Assembly: GCF_002286975.1 (NCBI RefSeq)
Contig: NZ_NSKB01000005.1
Span: forward strand, 372,001-436,000
Reading direction: 5' to 3'
From: Halomonas salipaludis
Lineage (GTDB): Bacteria; Pseudomonadota; Gammaproteobacteria; Pseudomonadales; Halomonadaceae
Length of the DNA: 64,000 nt
The notes beneath the pieces were generated by a model, which did not search any database, was not told the DNA's origin, and saw only the letters and a program-made list of their open reading frames with translations. A program made the translations under genes and the position numbers. Positions 42,639 to 51,278 of the stretch are shown here, piece by piece; position 1 is the first letter of the stretch; each line of letters begins with the position of its first letter.

Positions 42639-44435
42639 TTAGTGGTCGATGGCACCACCAGCACCTTTGGGATAGCGCACGCTTTCCACCAGGTCCTGGA
42701 TCTCCTGGGGAGGCTCCTCGGTGGCGTTGGATACCGCGAAGGCCACGGCGAAGTTGATCATCGCGCCGACGGCACCGAACGACAGCGGCGAGATGCCCAG
42801 AATCCAGTTGTCCGGGGTATTCGGCAGCATGTTGGTGCCGGGGATGAACAGCCAGCCCAGGTAGGTGAAGATGTACAGCAGGGTGGCGACCAGGCCGGCA
42901 AGCATGCCGGACACGGCGCCCTTGCTGTTCACTCGCTTGGAGAAGATCCCCATCATCAGTGCCGGGAACAGTGACGCACCGGCGATCCCGAAGGCCAGGG
43001 CGACCGTCTGCGCGGCGAAGCCCGGCGGGTTGAGACCCAGGTAGGTCGCCAGCAGGATGGCACCGGCCATGGAGATCCGCGCCGCCAGCATCTCGCCCTT
43101 CTCGGTGATATTGGGGTTGATGGTGTTCTTGATCAGGTCGTGACTGATCGCCGAGGAGATGGCCAGCAGCAGGCCGGCTGCAGTGGACAGGGCAGCGGCG
43201 ATACCGCCGGCGGCGATCAGGCCGATGACCCAGCCCGGCAGGTTGGCGATCTCCGGATTGGCGAGTACCAGGATGTCATTGTTGACCTCCAGTTCGTTGC
43301 CTTCCCAGCCACGCTCGGCGGCGGTGTCGGCAAAGTCCGGGTTGGCGTCGTTGTAGACCTGGATGCGGCCATCGCTGTTGAGATCGTTGAACTCGATGAG
43401 ACCGGTCTCTTCCCAGGTCCTGATCCACTCTGGGCGCTCCTCGTAGACCAGTGCGTTGTCCATCGCCTCTTCGTAGTTCTCGACCTGGCCGGCAGCGTCC
43501 GGATAGACGGTGGTCAGCAGGTTGAGACGCGCCATCGAGGCCACCGCCGGTGCGGTCAGGTAGAGCAGGGCAATGAACACCAGCGCCCAGCCGGCTGACC
43601 AGCGTGCATCGGCGACCTTGGGTACGGTGAAGAAGCGGATGATAACGTGGGGCAGGCCCGCGGTGCCGACCATCAGCGACAGGGTGAACAGCACCATGTT
43701 GAGCTTGTTGTCGACGTCGGCGGTGTAGTCGCGGAAGCCGAGCTCATTGAGCACCGAGTTGAGCTTTTCGAGCAGCGGCAGGCCCGATTCGGTGTGGGTG
43801 CTGAACATGCCGAACATCGGGATCGGGTTGCCGGTCAGCTGCAGCGCAATGAATACCGCGGGAATGGTGTAGGCGATGATCAGCACGATGTACTGAGCCA
43901 CCTGGGTGTAGGTGATGCCCTTCATGCCGCCGAAGACCGCATACAGGAACACGATGAAGGCGGCGATCCAGATGCCCCAGGTGTTGCTGACTTCGAGGAA
44001 GCGCGAGAAGGCCACGCCGGCGCCGGTCATCTGGCCGATGACGTAGGTCACCGAGGCAACGACCAGGCACACCACCGCGACGATGCGTGCCGGCGTGCTA
44101 TAGAAACGATCACCGATGAAGTCGGGCACCGTGAACTTGCCGAACTTGCGCAGGTAGGGGGCCAGCAGCATGGCCAGAATCACGTAGCCGCCGGTCCAGC
44201 CCATCAGGAAGCTGGAGTTGGCGTATCCCCCGGAGGCCAGCAGGCCGGCCATGGAGATGAACGAGGCCGCCGACATCCAGTCGGCGGCGGTAGCCATGCC
44301 GTTGGTGATGGGATGCACGCCGCCGCCGGCGACGTAGAAATCCTTGGTCGAGCCGGCACGGGCCCAGATCGCGATGCCGACGTAGAGGGCAAACGAGGCC
44401 CCCACGAACAGCAGGTTGATGGCAAACTGACTCAT
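42639..44435 (-). CDS. Sodium:solute symporter large subunit, probable acetate/monocarboxylate transporter
   Basis: A 598-residue SSSF-family permease with about 13 membrane segments. Typical blocks are FYVAGGGVHPITNGMATAAD, WMSAASFISMAGL, GVAFSRFLEVS, GTAGLPHVIIRFFTVP and GIAAALSTAAGLLLAISSA. It carries a large hydrophilic insertion (about residues 310-390, acidic, NSDGRIQVYNDANPDF). Pairing with a DUF4212 small subunit 6 bp upstream places it in the two-component VC_2705-type group, distinct from ActP with YjcH (DUF485). Neighbouring acs, crbR and crbS point to acetate or related monocarboxylate uptake; the substrate is inferred. Confidence 0.87.
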   Translation of the reverse strand: MSQFAINLLFVGASFALYVGIAIWARAGSTKDFYVAGGGVHPITNGMATAADWMSAASFISMAGLLASGGYANSSFLMGWTGGYVILAMLLAPYLRKFGKFTVPDFIGDRFYSTPARIVAVVCLVVASVTYVIGQMTGAGVAFSRFLEVSNTWGIWIAAFIVFLYAVFGGMKGITYTQVAQYIVLIIAYTIPAVFIALQLTGNPIPMFGMFSTHTESGLPLLEKLNSVLNELGFRDYTADVDNKLNMVLFTLSLMVGTAGLPHVIIRFFTVPKVADARWSAGWALVFIALLYLTAPAVASMARLNLLTTVYPDAAGQVENYEEAMDNALVYEERPEWIRTWEETGLIEFNDLNSDGRIQVYNDANPDFADTAAERGWEGNELEVNNDILVLANPEIANLPGWVIGLIAAGGIAAALSTAAGLLLAISSAISHDLIKNTINPNITEKGEMLAARISMAGAILLATYLGLNPPGFAAQTVALAFGIAGASLFPALMMGIFSKRVNSKGAVSGMLAGLVATLLYIFTYLGWLFIPGTNMLPNTPDNWILGISPLSFGAVGAMINFAVAFAVSNATEEPPQEIQDLVESVRYPKGAGGAIDH

Positions 44436-44441
44436 GTCCGG

Positions 44442-44702
44442 TTACTCCCCCAGGCCAAACTGTGCATCGAGCTTATTCATGCGCCAGGCATAGAAGAAGA
44501 TGATGCCGATGAAGGTCAGGATGGAGCCCTGCTGAGCGAACCAGAAGCCCAGGTCGGTCCCGCCGATAGGAATGCCGGACAGCAGCGGTCGCAGTAGAAT
44601 GGCGAAGCCGTATGACACCAGTGCCCAGACGATCAGGCAGCCGGTTATCAAGCGCACGTTGGCCTTCCAGTATGCAGCGGCATTGGATTTATCATCTGCC
44701 AT
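44442..44702 (-). CDS. DUF4212 small membrane subunit of the sodium:solute symporter
   Basis: An 86-residue protein with two membrane segments (LITGCLIVWALVSYGFAILL and SILTFIGIIFFYAWRM) and the family start AAAYWKANVRL. DUF4212 proteins are encoded directly before symporters of the VC_2705 group and are regarded as a small partner subunit. The ATG at 44702 has a GAGAG site; the frame is open further upstream to 44777 but without conserved features. The large subunit begins 6 bp after its stop. Confidence 0.88.
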   Translation of the reverse strand: MADDKSNAAAYWKANVRLITGCLIVWALVSYGFAILLRPLLSGIPIGGTDLGFWFAQQGSILTFIGIIFFYAWRMNKLDAQFGLGE

Positions 44703-45199
44703 TGTGATGCTCTCCACGTGTGTTGGAAGTGTTGGTGTGGTGATGAGAGTTGGTGTGACCCAGCAAGGCAATCGCACCTATCGAACGTTGGCCGTGTCGT
44801 TATCCAAAAGCATATGACTAACGTCGACCCTGTCATCTACGTGAGATTGCCCTGCATGATTCATGACTGATAGTGGTCAATAGATGCCTAAAAATAAATC
44901 CCAGACTTTGGTATCACGCCTTTTGTTGAAGTTTATTCGTAGATCCTTTCTTCAGTTAAATCATTGTCTTACATGGTGTGTCGAAAATAACTTGGGCGAC
45001 CTGGTGAGGCACTATAGGACGATGGTATAGCGTCGCTAGGCAGAACTTTATACCAAAGGCGACGCCTCATTGAACGATAGTCTAGCTGTCGGCTGGGTGG
45101 CTGGCTTTGTTATTCTGTAGATATGAAGAAAGATAAGTAAGGCAGGGTTAACCGAAAGTATACGAGCGGAAAGTCTTACGCGTTATCGAGGTTGCTACC
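44703..45199. other. 497-bp divergent intergenic region with nested inverted repeats
   Basis: This gap separates the symporter operon (minus) from the cNMP/CBS/nucleotidyltransferase gene (plus) and is noticeably AT-rich between about 44840 and 45000. At 45006-45068 it holds interleaved inverted repeats: GAGGC/GCCTC, GGTATA (45024-45029)/TATACC (45049-45054) and GCGTCGC (45030-45036)/GCGACGC (45059-45065). The last two cannot form at once without a pseudoknot. No open frame longer than about 60 codons looks coding. Promoters for both flanking units and any CrbR site are expected here. Confidence 0.5.
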
Positions 45200-47011
45200 A
45201 TGGTCGATGTCGATCTTTCCCAGCCGCCGTTCACGCTGCTCGATGACGCAGGACGTGAGCGGGTACGTGGCGGCGTCGACCTGGCCTATTTCGACACCCA
45301 GGAAGTCATCCTCGATGCCGGCCAGCCCGGGGAATTCGTGTTCATGATCCACAAGGGCGAGGTGGCCGAGCTCGACCCGACCATGCCGGCAGCGGCGGCG
45401 CGAATCGGTCACTACACCGCCGGTGACCTGTTCGGTGCCATCAGCATCCTCAATGGCAAGAGTCGCTACCGCTTCCAGGCCGAGCAGGAGAGCCTCTGCT
45501 ATTTGCTGCCCAAGGCGCTGTTTCAGCGGCTGTGCGATGACTACCCGGCGTTTGCCGAGTTTTTCCGCCAGAGCCTGACCCACAAGGCGCGTTTGCTCAC
45601 CGAGCGGCGCGCCGAGGGTGGGGTGACCATGGCCGGTTTCATGCTGGCGCGCATCGGCGAGTGCATGCGCGAGCCGTTGGTGGTCGATCAGGCGACCAGC
45701 ATCTTCGATGCGGTGAGCACCCTCAATGCCAGTCACGCCGACAGCCTGCTGGTGTGCGACGGCGAGCGCTTCGGCATGGTCACCAAGACCGACCTGCTCA
45801 ATGCCGTGGTCATCGAGGGCCTGGACCAGCAGCGCCCGGCCATCGAGGTGGCGCATTTCGAACTGGTCACCGCCGGCGCCGAGCAGTATCTGTTCGAGGC
45901 GCTGGTGCGCATGACCCGTCACGAGGTGGCACGAGTGGTGGTGGTCGAGGAGGGCAAGCCGGTGGGCGTGGTCGAGCTCACCGACGTGCTGAGCTTCTTC
46001 TCCAGCCGCAGCTACGTGGTCAGCCTGCAGGTCGAGCAGGCCGATAGCCTCGACGAGCTGGCCCGTGCCAGCGCGCGTACGCCGGAGCTGGTGCGTGCGT
46101 TGATGGCCCAGGGGGTCAAGCTGCGCTTCGCCATGGGCCTGCTGGCGGCTCTCAATGGCCGCATCATGGCCAAGGCGTGGGGCTTCGCCATCGACGAGGT
46201 GCATCGCGACGCCAGCTGTCTGATCGTGATGGGCAGCGAGGGGCGCGGCGAGCAGATTCTCAAGACCGACCAGGACAATGCGTTGATCCTGGCCGACGGC
46301 CACGCCTGGCCGGAGTGCGAGGCGCAGATGCGCGAGGTCACCGAGACCCTGATTCGCCTCGGCTACCCGCCGTGCCCGGGCAATATCATGGTCTCCAACC
46401 CCGACTGGGTGGGTAGTGTCAGCGAGTGGCGCGAGCGCATTGCGCGCTGGGCCGCACGCCGCGACGGCGATAGCCTGATGAAGCTCGCCATCATGCTCGA
46501 CGCCCACGCCGTGGCGGGCCAGACCGCACTGCTCGAGCAGGTGCGCGACGAGTTGTTCGAGCGCTGCCGTCGCGACGAGATACTGCTCTCCTATTTCGCG
46601 CGCACCGCGCTGCGCTTCTCCACGCCGTTGACGCTGTTCGGCTCGCTGAAGAAGCCCCAGCACGGCATCGATATCAAGAAGGGCGGCATCTTTCCCATCG
46701 TGCACGGTGTTCGCACCCTGGCGCTGGAGCGCGGCATTCGCGCCACCTCGACCCTCGACCGGCTCGACGCCCTGGCCGAGGACGGCCGCCTCGAGGCCAA
46801 TTTCGCCGAGGATCTGGGCGAGGCGCTGGCGCTGTTCACCGAGCTGCGCCTGCGTCAGCAGCTCGAGCGTGACGGCGACGGCGAGGATGCCAACCGGGTG
46901 GTGGTGCAGCAGCTCTCGTCGCTGGAGCGCGACCTGTTGCGCGAGGCGCTGCACATGGTCAAGGACTTCAAACAGCGGCTGTCACAGCGCTTTCATCTGG
47001 AATACAGCTGA
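45200..47011 (+). CDS. cNMP-binding/CBS/DUF294 nucleotidyltransferase-like protein
   Basis: A 603-residue multidomain protein. Residues about 20-130 are a cyclic-nucleotide-binding fold (VILDAGQPGEFVFMIHKGEV, GDLFGAISILNG). Two CBS motifs follow (about 155-270, FGMVTKTDLLNAVV, PVGVVELTDVL). Then comes a GlnD-like nucleotidyltransferase domain (about 300-440) with GSEGRGEQILKTDQDNA, whose Asp pair would bind metal, and a C-terminal DUF294 substrate-binding domain. Such proteins are often found beside DUF4212/SSSF symporters and a DnaQ-like exonuclease, as here. A regulatory role in acetate metabolism is possible, but target and ligand are unknown. Confidence 0.88.
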   Translation: MVDVDLSQPPFTLLDDAGRERVRGGVDLAYFDTQEVILDAGQPGEFVFMIHKGEVAELDPTMPAAAARIGHYTAGDLFGAISILNGKSRYRFQAEQESLCYLLPKALFQRLCDDYPAFAEFFRQSLTHKARLLTERRAEGGVTMAGFMLARIGECMREPLVVDQATSIFDAVSTLNASHADSLLVCDGERFGMVTKTDLLNAVVIEGLDQQRPAIEVAHFELVTAGAEQYLFEALVRMTRHEVARVVVVEEGKPVGVVELTDVLSFFSSRSYVVSLQVEQADSLDELARASARTPELVRALMAQGVKLRFAMGLLAALNGRIMAKAWGFAIDEVHRDASCLIVMGSEGRGEQILKTDQDNALILADGHAWPECEAQMREVTETLIRLGYPPCPGNIMVSNPDWVGSVSEWRERIARWAARRDGDSLMKLAIMLDAHAVAGQTALLEQVRDELFERCRRDEILLSYFARTALRFSTPLTLFGSLKKPQHGIDIKKGGIFPIVHGVRTLALERGIRATSTLDRLDALAEDGRLEANFAEDLGEALALFTELRLRQQLERDGDGEDANRVVVQQLSSLERDLLREALHMVKDFKQRLSQRFHLEYS

Positions 47012-47061
47012 GGCTCCGCTTCGGCCTGGACAACGACGATAACCGAGCCATGGAGGTTCAC

Positions 47062-47679
47062 ATGCTGCGCGCTCTGCGCCGAGCCAGCGACCGACGTCGT
47101 CATGCCGAAGGCGAGTATGGCTGGCTGTTTCACCCTTATACCGGCAACGAGATGGTGGCCATCGACTGCGAGACCACCGGCCTCGATACCCGCTGTGCCG
47201 AGCTGGTATCGATCGCCGCGGTCAAGGTGCGCGACGGCCGGGTGCTGACCAGCGAGTCTCTCGACCTGCGCCTGCAGCGTCCGGCCAGCCTCAACGGCGA
47301 CTCGATCCGTATCCACGGCCTGCGCGGCATCGATCTGGCCGGTGGCGACTGTGTCGAGGAGGCGCTGGACAAGCTGCTCGACTTCATCGGCAACCGGCCA
47401 CTGATGGGCTGGTGCCTGGACTTCGACATAACGATACTCAACCGCCACCTGCGCCCGCGCTTCGGCTTCGACCTGCCCAATTCGCTGATCGAAGTCTCGC
47501 AGCGCTACGTGCGCGACCTGCGGCGCGCGCATCCCGAGATCGAGCCGAACCTGCGCTTCGAGGCGGTGGCCAAGGCCCTCGACGTGCCGGTGATCGGCCG
47601 CCATACCGCGCTGGGCGACGCAGTCACCGCGGCACTCATGTACCTGCGCCTGGAGAAGGGCGCGATGCGCGGCGACTGA
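47062..47679 (+). CDS. DnaQ-like 3'-5' exonuclease
   Basis: A 205-residue DEDDh exonuclease. Exo I is VAIDCETTGLDT (about residues 34-45), Exo II is MGWCLDFDITILN and Exo III is IGRHTALGDAVTAA, giving the D-E-D-H-D set. It lacks polymerase III epsilon's C-terminal extension, so it is probably not the replicative proofreading subunit. The ATG at 47062 is 5 nt after GGAGG; the ATG at 47050 would sit before that site. It follows the nucleotidyltransferase-like gene by 50 bp on the same strand and is probably its operon partner. The stop codon lies in a 20-bp tandem repeat. Confidence 0.87.
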   Translation: MLRALRRASDRRRHAEGEYGWLFHPYTGNEMVAIDCETTGLDTRCAELVSIAAVKVRDGRVLTSESLDLRLQRPASLNGDSIRIHGLRGIDLAGGDCVEEALDKLLDFIGNRPLMGWCLDFDITILNRHLRPRFGFDLPNSLIEVSQRYVRDLRRAHPEIEPNLRFEAVAKALDVPVIGRHTALGDAVTAALMYLRLEKGAMRGD

Positions 47680-47715
47680 CGTCGTTGCGCGGCGACTGAC
47701 GTCGTTGCGCGGCGA
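47667..47715 (+). repeat. 20-bp tandem repeat spanning the exonuclease stop codon
   Basis: The unit GCGCGGCGACTGACGTCGTT occurs twice in direct contact (47667-47686 and 47687-47706), followed by a partial third GCGCGGCGA (47707-47715). The first unit contains the TGA stop. Confidence 0.9.
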
Positions 47716-47756
47716 TGGTAAGATGGCCGGCCATTTCCGGCCCCGATGCTGCGATC

Positions 47757-48635
47757 ATGTCCGAGATACTTCCTCCCCAGGCGGCGGGCGTCAGTGACGC
47801 CCGCGACAAGCGTGAGTTCAACAAGCTGCAGAAGCGCCTGCGTCGGCAGGTGGGCAACGCGATCATCGACTACGGCATGATCCGCGACGGCGACAAGGTC
47901 ATGGTCTGCCTGTCCGGGGGCAAGGACTCCTACACCATGCTCGAGATCCTGCGCAGCCTGCAGCGCAGCGCGCCGGTGGACTTCTCGCTGGTGGCCGTCA
48001 ACCTCGACCAGAAGCAGCCCGGCTTTCCCGAACACGTATTGCCCGAGTATCTCGACGCTGCTGGCGTCGACTACCATATCCTCGAGCGCGACACCTACTC
48101 GGTGGTCAAGGAGAAGACCCCCGAGGGCAAGACCACCTGCGCGCTCTGCTCGCGGCTGCGGCGCGGCTCGCTGTACGGTTTCGCCGAGGAGATCGGTGCC
48201 ACCAAGGTGGCGCTGGGCCACCATCGCGAGGATATTCTCGAGACGCTGTTTCTCAACATGTTCTTCGGCGGCAGCCTCAAAGCGATGCCGCCAAAGTTGC
48301 TCGCCGACGATGGCAAGAACATCGTGATCCGGCCGCTGGCCTACTGCCGCGAGGCGGACATCGCCGAGTTCGCCCGGCGCATGGCGTTCCCGATCATTCC
48401 CTGCAATCTGTGCGGTTCGCAGCCCAACCTGCAGCGCCAGGTGGTCAAGGAGATGCTCGCCGAGTGGGAGGCCAAGTACCCCGGGCGGCTCGAGACCATG
48501 TTCAAGGCGGTCACCAACGTGGCCCCCTCGCAGCTCGCCGACCGCGAGCTGTTCGACTTCGTCGGGCTCGAGGACAAGCAGGCGCGGATGCAGGCCAATC
48601 GTATCGAAGCCTTCGATCTGGCCCGCCAGGCCTAG
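47757..48635 (+). CDS. ttcA: tRNA 2-thiocytidine biosynthesis protein TtcA
   Basis: An ATP-dependent, Fe-S-containing enzyme thiolating cytidine 32 in tRNA. The PP-loop is [13 protein letters not shown] (about residues 44-56). The two CxxC cluster motifs are [10 protein letters not shown] and [32 protein letters not shown] is also characteristic. Length 292 residues. The ATG at 47757 has no strong Shine-Dalgarno; a GTG at 47715 is in frame but lies inside the tandem repeat. It converges on fnr, with a shared terminator between them. As an Fe-S tRNA modifier beside fnr it is a common neighbour in this group. Confidence 0.94.
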   Translation: MSEILPPQAAGVSDARDKREFNKLQKRLRRQVGNAIIDYGMIRDGDKVMVCLSGGKDSYTMLEILRSLQRSAPVDFSLVAVNLDQKQPGFPEHVLPEYLDAAGVDYHILERDTYSVVKEKTPEGKTTCALCSRLRRGSLYGFAEEIGATKVALGHHREDILETLFLNMFFGGSLKAMPPKLLADDGKNIVIRPLAYCREADIAEFARRMAFPIIPCNLCGSQPNLQRQVVKEMLAEWEAKYPGRLETMFKAVTNVAPSQLADRELFDFVGLEDKQARMQANRIEAFDLARQA

Positions 48636-48660
48636 TCGCCGACGCTGCGATGCAGATGCA

Positions 48661-48694
48661 CAGCGCCCCCGCCGATCGCTCGGTGGGGGCGCTG
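48661..48694. terminator. Bidirectional terminator between ttcA and fnr
   Basis: 15-bp stem CAGCGCCCCCGCCGA / TCGGTGGGGGCGCTG with one wobble and a TCGC tetraloop, followed by TAGTTT on the plus strand. It sits between convergent gene ends. Confidence 0.8.
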
Positions 48695-48714
48695 TAGTTT
48701 CGCAGTCGGGATGG

Positions 48715-49458
48715 CTAGTGGCAGCCGTCGCCCTCGGCGAGAGACTCGAGTGCTGCCAGGTCGAGGATATTGACCTCGCGGCCGGCCACCGCCACCAGCT
48801 GCTGCTGCTGGAAGCGGCCGAGGATGCGGCTGACGGTTTCCACTGCCAGGCCCAGGTAGTTGCCGATATCGGCGCGCGACATCGACAGCCGGAAACTGTA
48901 GGCGGAGTAGCCGCGGCGGCGGAAGCGATTCGACAGCCCGAGCAGGAAGCTGGCCAGGCGCTCGTCGGCGGTCTTGCGTGACAGCAGGCGCATCATGCGG
49001 CGGTCGTCGCGCATCTCCTTGCTCATGCTGCGAAACAGCTGTGTGCGCAGCTCCGGTAACTGTTCGGAGAGATGGTCCAGGCGGTCGAAGGGGATCTCGC
49101 ATACCGTGGTGGTCTCGAGGGCAGTGACCGTTCCGGGGTAGCGTTCGTCGTCGATGGCGTCGAGGCCGACCAGCTCGCTGGGCAGATAGAAGTTGGTCAG
49201 TTGGTCCTCGCCGTTGCCCTCGCTGGCCAGCTGCTTGAGGCTGCCCGAGCGCACCGCAAACACGCTGGTAAACGCCTCGCCCTGGCGGAACAGCGCCTCG
49301 CCCTTCTTGAGCGGCGCGCGACGGCGAATGATGGCGTCGAACTGGTCGACGTCGGAGAACTCCAGGGCCAGTGGTAGGCACAGTGAACTCAGGCTGCAGG
49401 TCTGGCAGCGCGTCTCGTGCAGTCGTGCGCTTCTAGGGGCGGTGACGGGGGCTGGCAT
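48715..49458 (-). CDS. FNR/Anr-type oxygen-sensing transcriptional regulator
   Basis: A 247-residue CRP/FNR-family regulator. The N-terminal cysteines CQTCSLSSLC (plus the Cys in TTVCEIPFDRL) supply the four ligands of the oxygen-labile 4Fe-4S cluster. The cNMP-like sensor domain is in the middle and the HTH is at the C-terminus (MSRADIGNYLGLAVETVSRIL; the ExxSR residues recognise TTGAT half-sites). An AGGAGGAGG site precedes the ATG at 49458; the frame remains open far upstream without meaning. It lies downstream of hemN in the cco-hemN-fnr series, as anr does in Pseudomonas. Likely targets here are ccoN and hemN. Confidence 0.93.
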   Translation of the reverse strand: MPAPVTAPRSARLHETRCQTCSLSSLCLPLALEFSDVDQFDAIIRRRAPLKKGEALFRQGEAFTSVFAVRSGSLKQLASEGNGEDQLTNFYLPSELVGLDAIDDERYPGTVTALETTTVCEIPFDRLDHLSEQLPELRTQLFRSMSKEMRDDRRMMRLLSRKTADERLASFLLGLSNRFRRRGYSAYSFRLSMSRADIGNYLGLAVETVSRILGRFQQQQLVAVAGREVNILDLAALESLAEGDGCH

Positions 49459-49535
49459 GACCTCCTCCTGGGTGGTGGCGTTGCCCTCAGTATGGTAGAT
49501 CGTGGCGCTACGGCAAAGGATGCTTTCCGGCATGA

Positions 49536-50951
49536 TCAGAGGATCCTCGAGTAGCGCGGCCCCTGGCCGGGCGTGAGATGGGCGTCGAAGGCCATCGCCA
49601 GGTGGCGAATCAGCAACTTGCCGATCGGGGTGGCGGTCAAGGTCAGGCCGCGGCGGATCATCAGGCCGTCGCGTTCGGCCCCCTCCAGCTGGCGTAGGCT
49701 GTCGGCAAAGTAGTGCTCGGCGTCGATGCCGAAGCGGCTGCCGAGCTCGGCCAAGTCGAGGTGCATGTCGCACATCAGGCGCTCGATGGCGTAGCGGCGA
49801 TATAGGTCGTCCTGGCTCAGGCGCACGCCGCGCTGGGTCGCCAGGCGTCCGGCGTCGAGCGCTGCCTCGTAGCCGGCCAGGTCGCTGGGATTCTGGGCAT
49901 AGAGATCGTCGACCCGCGAGATCGCCGAGACCCCGAGGCCCACCAGGTCACTGTCGGCGTGGCTCGAGTAGCCCTGGAAGTTGCGCTGCAGGGTGCCCTG
50001 GCGCTGGGCCACGGCGAGGCTGTCATCGGGACGCGCGAAGTGGTCCATGCCGATATGCACATAGCCGGCGGCCTCGAGCATGTCAATGGTAGTGCGCAGG
50101 ATGGCCAGCTTCTCCTCGGCACTGGGCAGGTCGGCCTCGCTGATACGTCGCTGCGGCGCGAAGCGCTGCGGCATGTGCGCGTAGTTGAACACCGAGAGCC
50201 GTGCCGGGGCCATGTCGATGACCTGCTCGAGCGTCGCGGCGAAGCTGTCGCGGGTCTGGTGGGGCAGGCCGTAGATCAGGTCCATGTTCAGCGAGCGAAA
50301 GCCCAGCCGGCGTGCCTCGTCGACCAGGGTTTCGGTAAGCACGCGGGGCTGCACGCGGTTGATGGCCTTCTGGACCCGCAGGTCGAGGTCCTGGACGCCG
50401 AGGCTGATGCGGTTGAAGCCCAGCGCCTGCAGGTGACGCAGGGTCAGCATATTGGCTTCGCGGGGGTCGATCTCGATGGCGTAGTCGCGCTGCGGGTCGC
50501 TGCTGAGGCCGAAGCGGCTGTGCAGCCGGTCGACCAGGTCGCCCATCTGGTCGAGGGTCAGGAAGGTTGGGGTGCCGCCGCCCCAGTGCAGCTGGCTGAC
50601 CGGCCGTGAGGTGTCCAGATGCCGCGCGGCGAGCACCATCTCGCGGTCGAGCCTGGCCAGGTAGGGCTCGGCCAGGCGGGTGTTCTTGGTGGCGATCTTG
50701 TTGCAGGCGCAGTAGAAGCAGATCTTGCGGCAGAACGGTACGTGCACGTAGAGCGACAGCGGCCGGCCGCCGGCATTGCTGCGCGACAGCGCTTCACTAA
50801 ACGCCTCGGCGCCGACGCCGTCGTGAAACGACAGCGCGGTAGGGTATGAGGTGTAGCGCGGCCCGCTGACGTCGTAGCGGCGAATCAGCGCCTCGTCCCA
50901 GGCGGAGGACGCCGCCGCCTGGGGCGGCGCGATGGGCGTGGCGTAAGACAT
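49536..50951 (-). CDS. hemN: Oxygen-independent coproporphyrinogen III dehydrogenase HemN
   Basis: A radical-SAM enzyme making protoporphyrinogen IX without oxygen for haem synthesis. The cluster motif is VHVPFCRKICFYCACNKI (CxxxCxxC plus the adjacent Cys, about residues 65-80). Other HemN-specific blocks are SGPRYTSYPTA, QLHWGGGTPTFL, FNRISLGVQD, MDLIYGLPHQT and RNFQGYSSH. Length 471 residues from the ATG at 50951, which has an AGGAGTG site; the longer frame to 50984 is rejected. A partial FNR-type box lies about 60-75 bp upstream, fitting low-oxygen control. Confidence 0.96.
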   Translation of the reverse strand: MSYATPIAPPQAAASSAWDEALIRRYDVSGPRYTSYPTALSFHDGVGAEAFSEALSRSNAGGRPLSLYVHVPFCRKICFYCACNKIATKNTRLAEPYLARLDREMVLAARHLDTSRPVSQLHWGGGTPTFLTLDQMGDLVDRLHSRFGLSSDPQRDYAIEIDPREANMLTLRHLQALGFNRISLGVQDLDLRVQKAINRVQPRVLTETLVDEARRLGFRSLNMDLIYGLPHQTRDSFAATLEQVIDMAPARLSVFNYAHMPQRFAPQRRISEADLPSAEEKLAILRTTIDMLEAAGYVHIGMDHFARPDDSLAVAQRQGTLQRNFQGYSSHADSDLVGLGVSAISRVDDLYAQNPSDLAGYEAALDAGRLATQRGVRLSQDDLYRRYAIERLMCDMHLDLAELGSRFGIDAEHYFADSLRQLEGAERDGLMIRRGLTLTATPIGKLLIRHLAMAFDAHLTPGQGPRYSRIL

Positions 50952-51010
50952 GGTGGGCACTCCTGACGAGGATCTTGCGCCCATGCTAGCGCCGGCGCGG
51001 CGCGGCGATC

Positions 51011-51024
51011 TTGCCTTGGGTCAA
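51011..51024 (-). promoter_or_regulatory. Possible FNR/Anr box upstream of hemN
   Basis: TTGCC-ttgg-GTCAA resembles the TTGAT-N4-ATCAA consensus with 7 of 10 matching bases, and its centre is 67 bp before the hemN start. The match is incomplete, so this is a candidate only. Confidence 0.4.
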
Positions 51025-51068
51025 GTCACCGTGCATTCGTGCCCAGGCCATCGCAGGTAGCGGCGCCG

Positions 51069-51146
51069 CTCGGGGCTGAACCGTCTCAAGACCTACGAAG
51101 AGGCGTCGTCAAACCGTCCTTGGACGCTGCCTACGCGATCCACGGA
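51069..51146 (+). repeat. Structured intergenic repeat, degraded copy D
   Basis: A diverged left half of the repeat seen in full 15 bp downstream: CTCGGGGCTGAACCGTC, then ACCTACGAAGAGGCG, CAAACCGTCCTTGGACGCT and GCGATCCACGG correspond position by position to copy C. The right-hand arms are missing, so the long hairpin cannot form. Confidence 0.65.
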
Positions 51147-51160
51147 GTGCAGCAGCACCG

Positions 51161-51275
51161 CTCGGGACTGATCCGTCGGCAGGCCTACGAGGGGGCGCTG
51201 TAAACCCGTCCCTGGGCGCTACCTTGCGCCATCCATGGCGCAAACCCCCTCTTCGGCCTGCCCCCGGCGTCCCTC
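51161..51275 (+). repeat. Structured intergenic repeat, copy C
   Basis: The clearest full unit. Outer arms GGCAGGCC (51178-51185)/GGCCTGCC (51255-51262), middle arms GAGGGGG (51189-51195)/CCCCCTC (51245-51251) and apical stem TTGCGCCAT-cc-ATGGCGCAA (51224-51243) are all perfect. The conserved core GGCGCTGTAAACC and TCCCTGGGCGCTACC lies between. With copy D it fills most of the 327-bp gap between hemN and the TauE-like gene and ends 3 bp before the latter's stop. Confidence 0.85.
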
Positions 51276-51278
51276 GCT

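Noticed and set aside
45095-45125. Sigma54 promoter in the TGGCTGGCTTTGTT stretch upstream of the cNMP/CBS gene
   Set aside because: The -24 and -12 spacing and the GC doublet do not fit the TGGCAC-N5-TTGC consensus.
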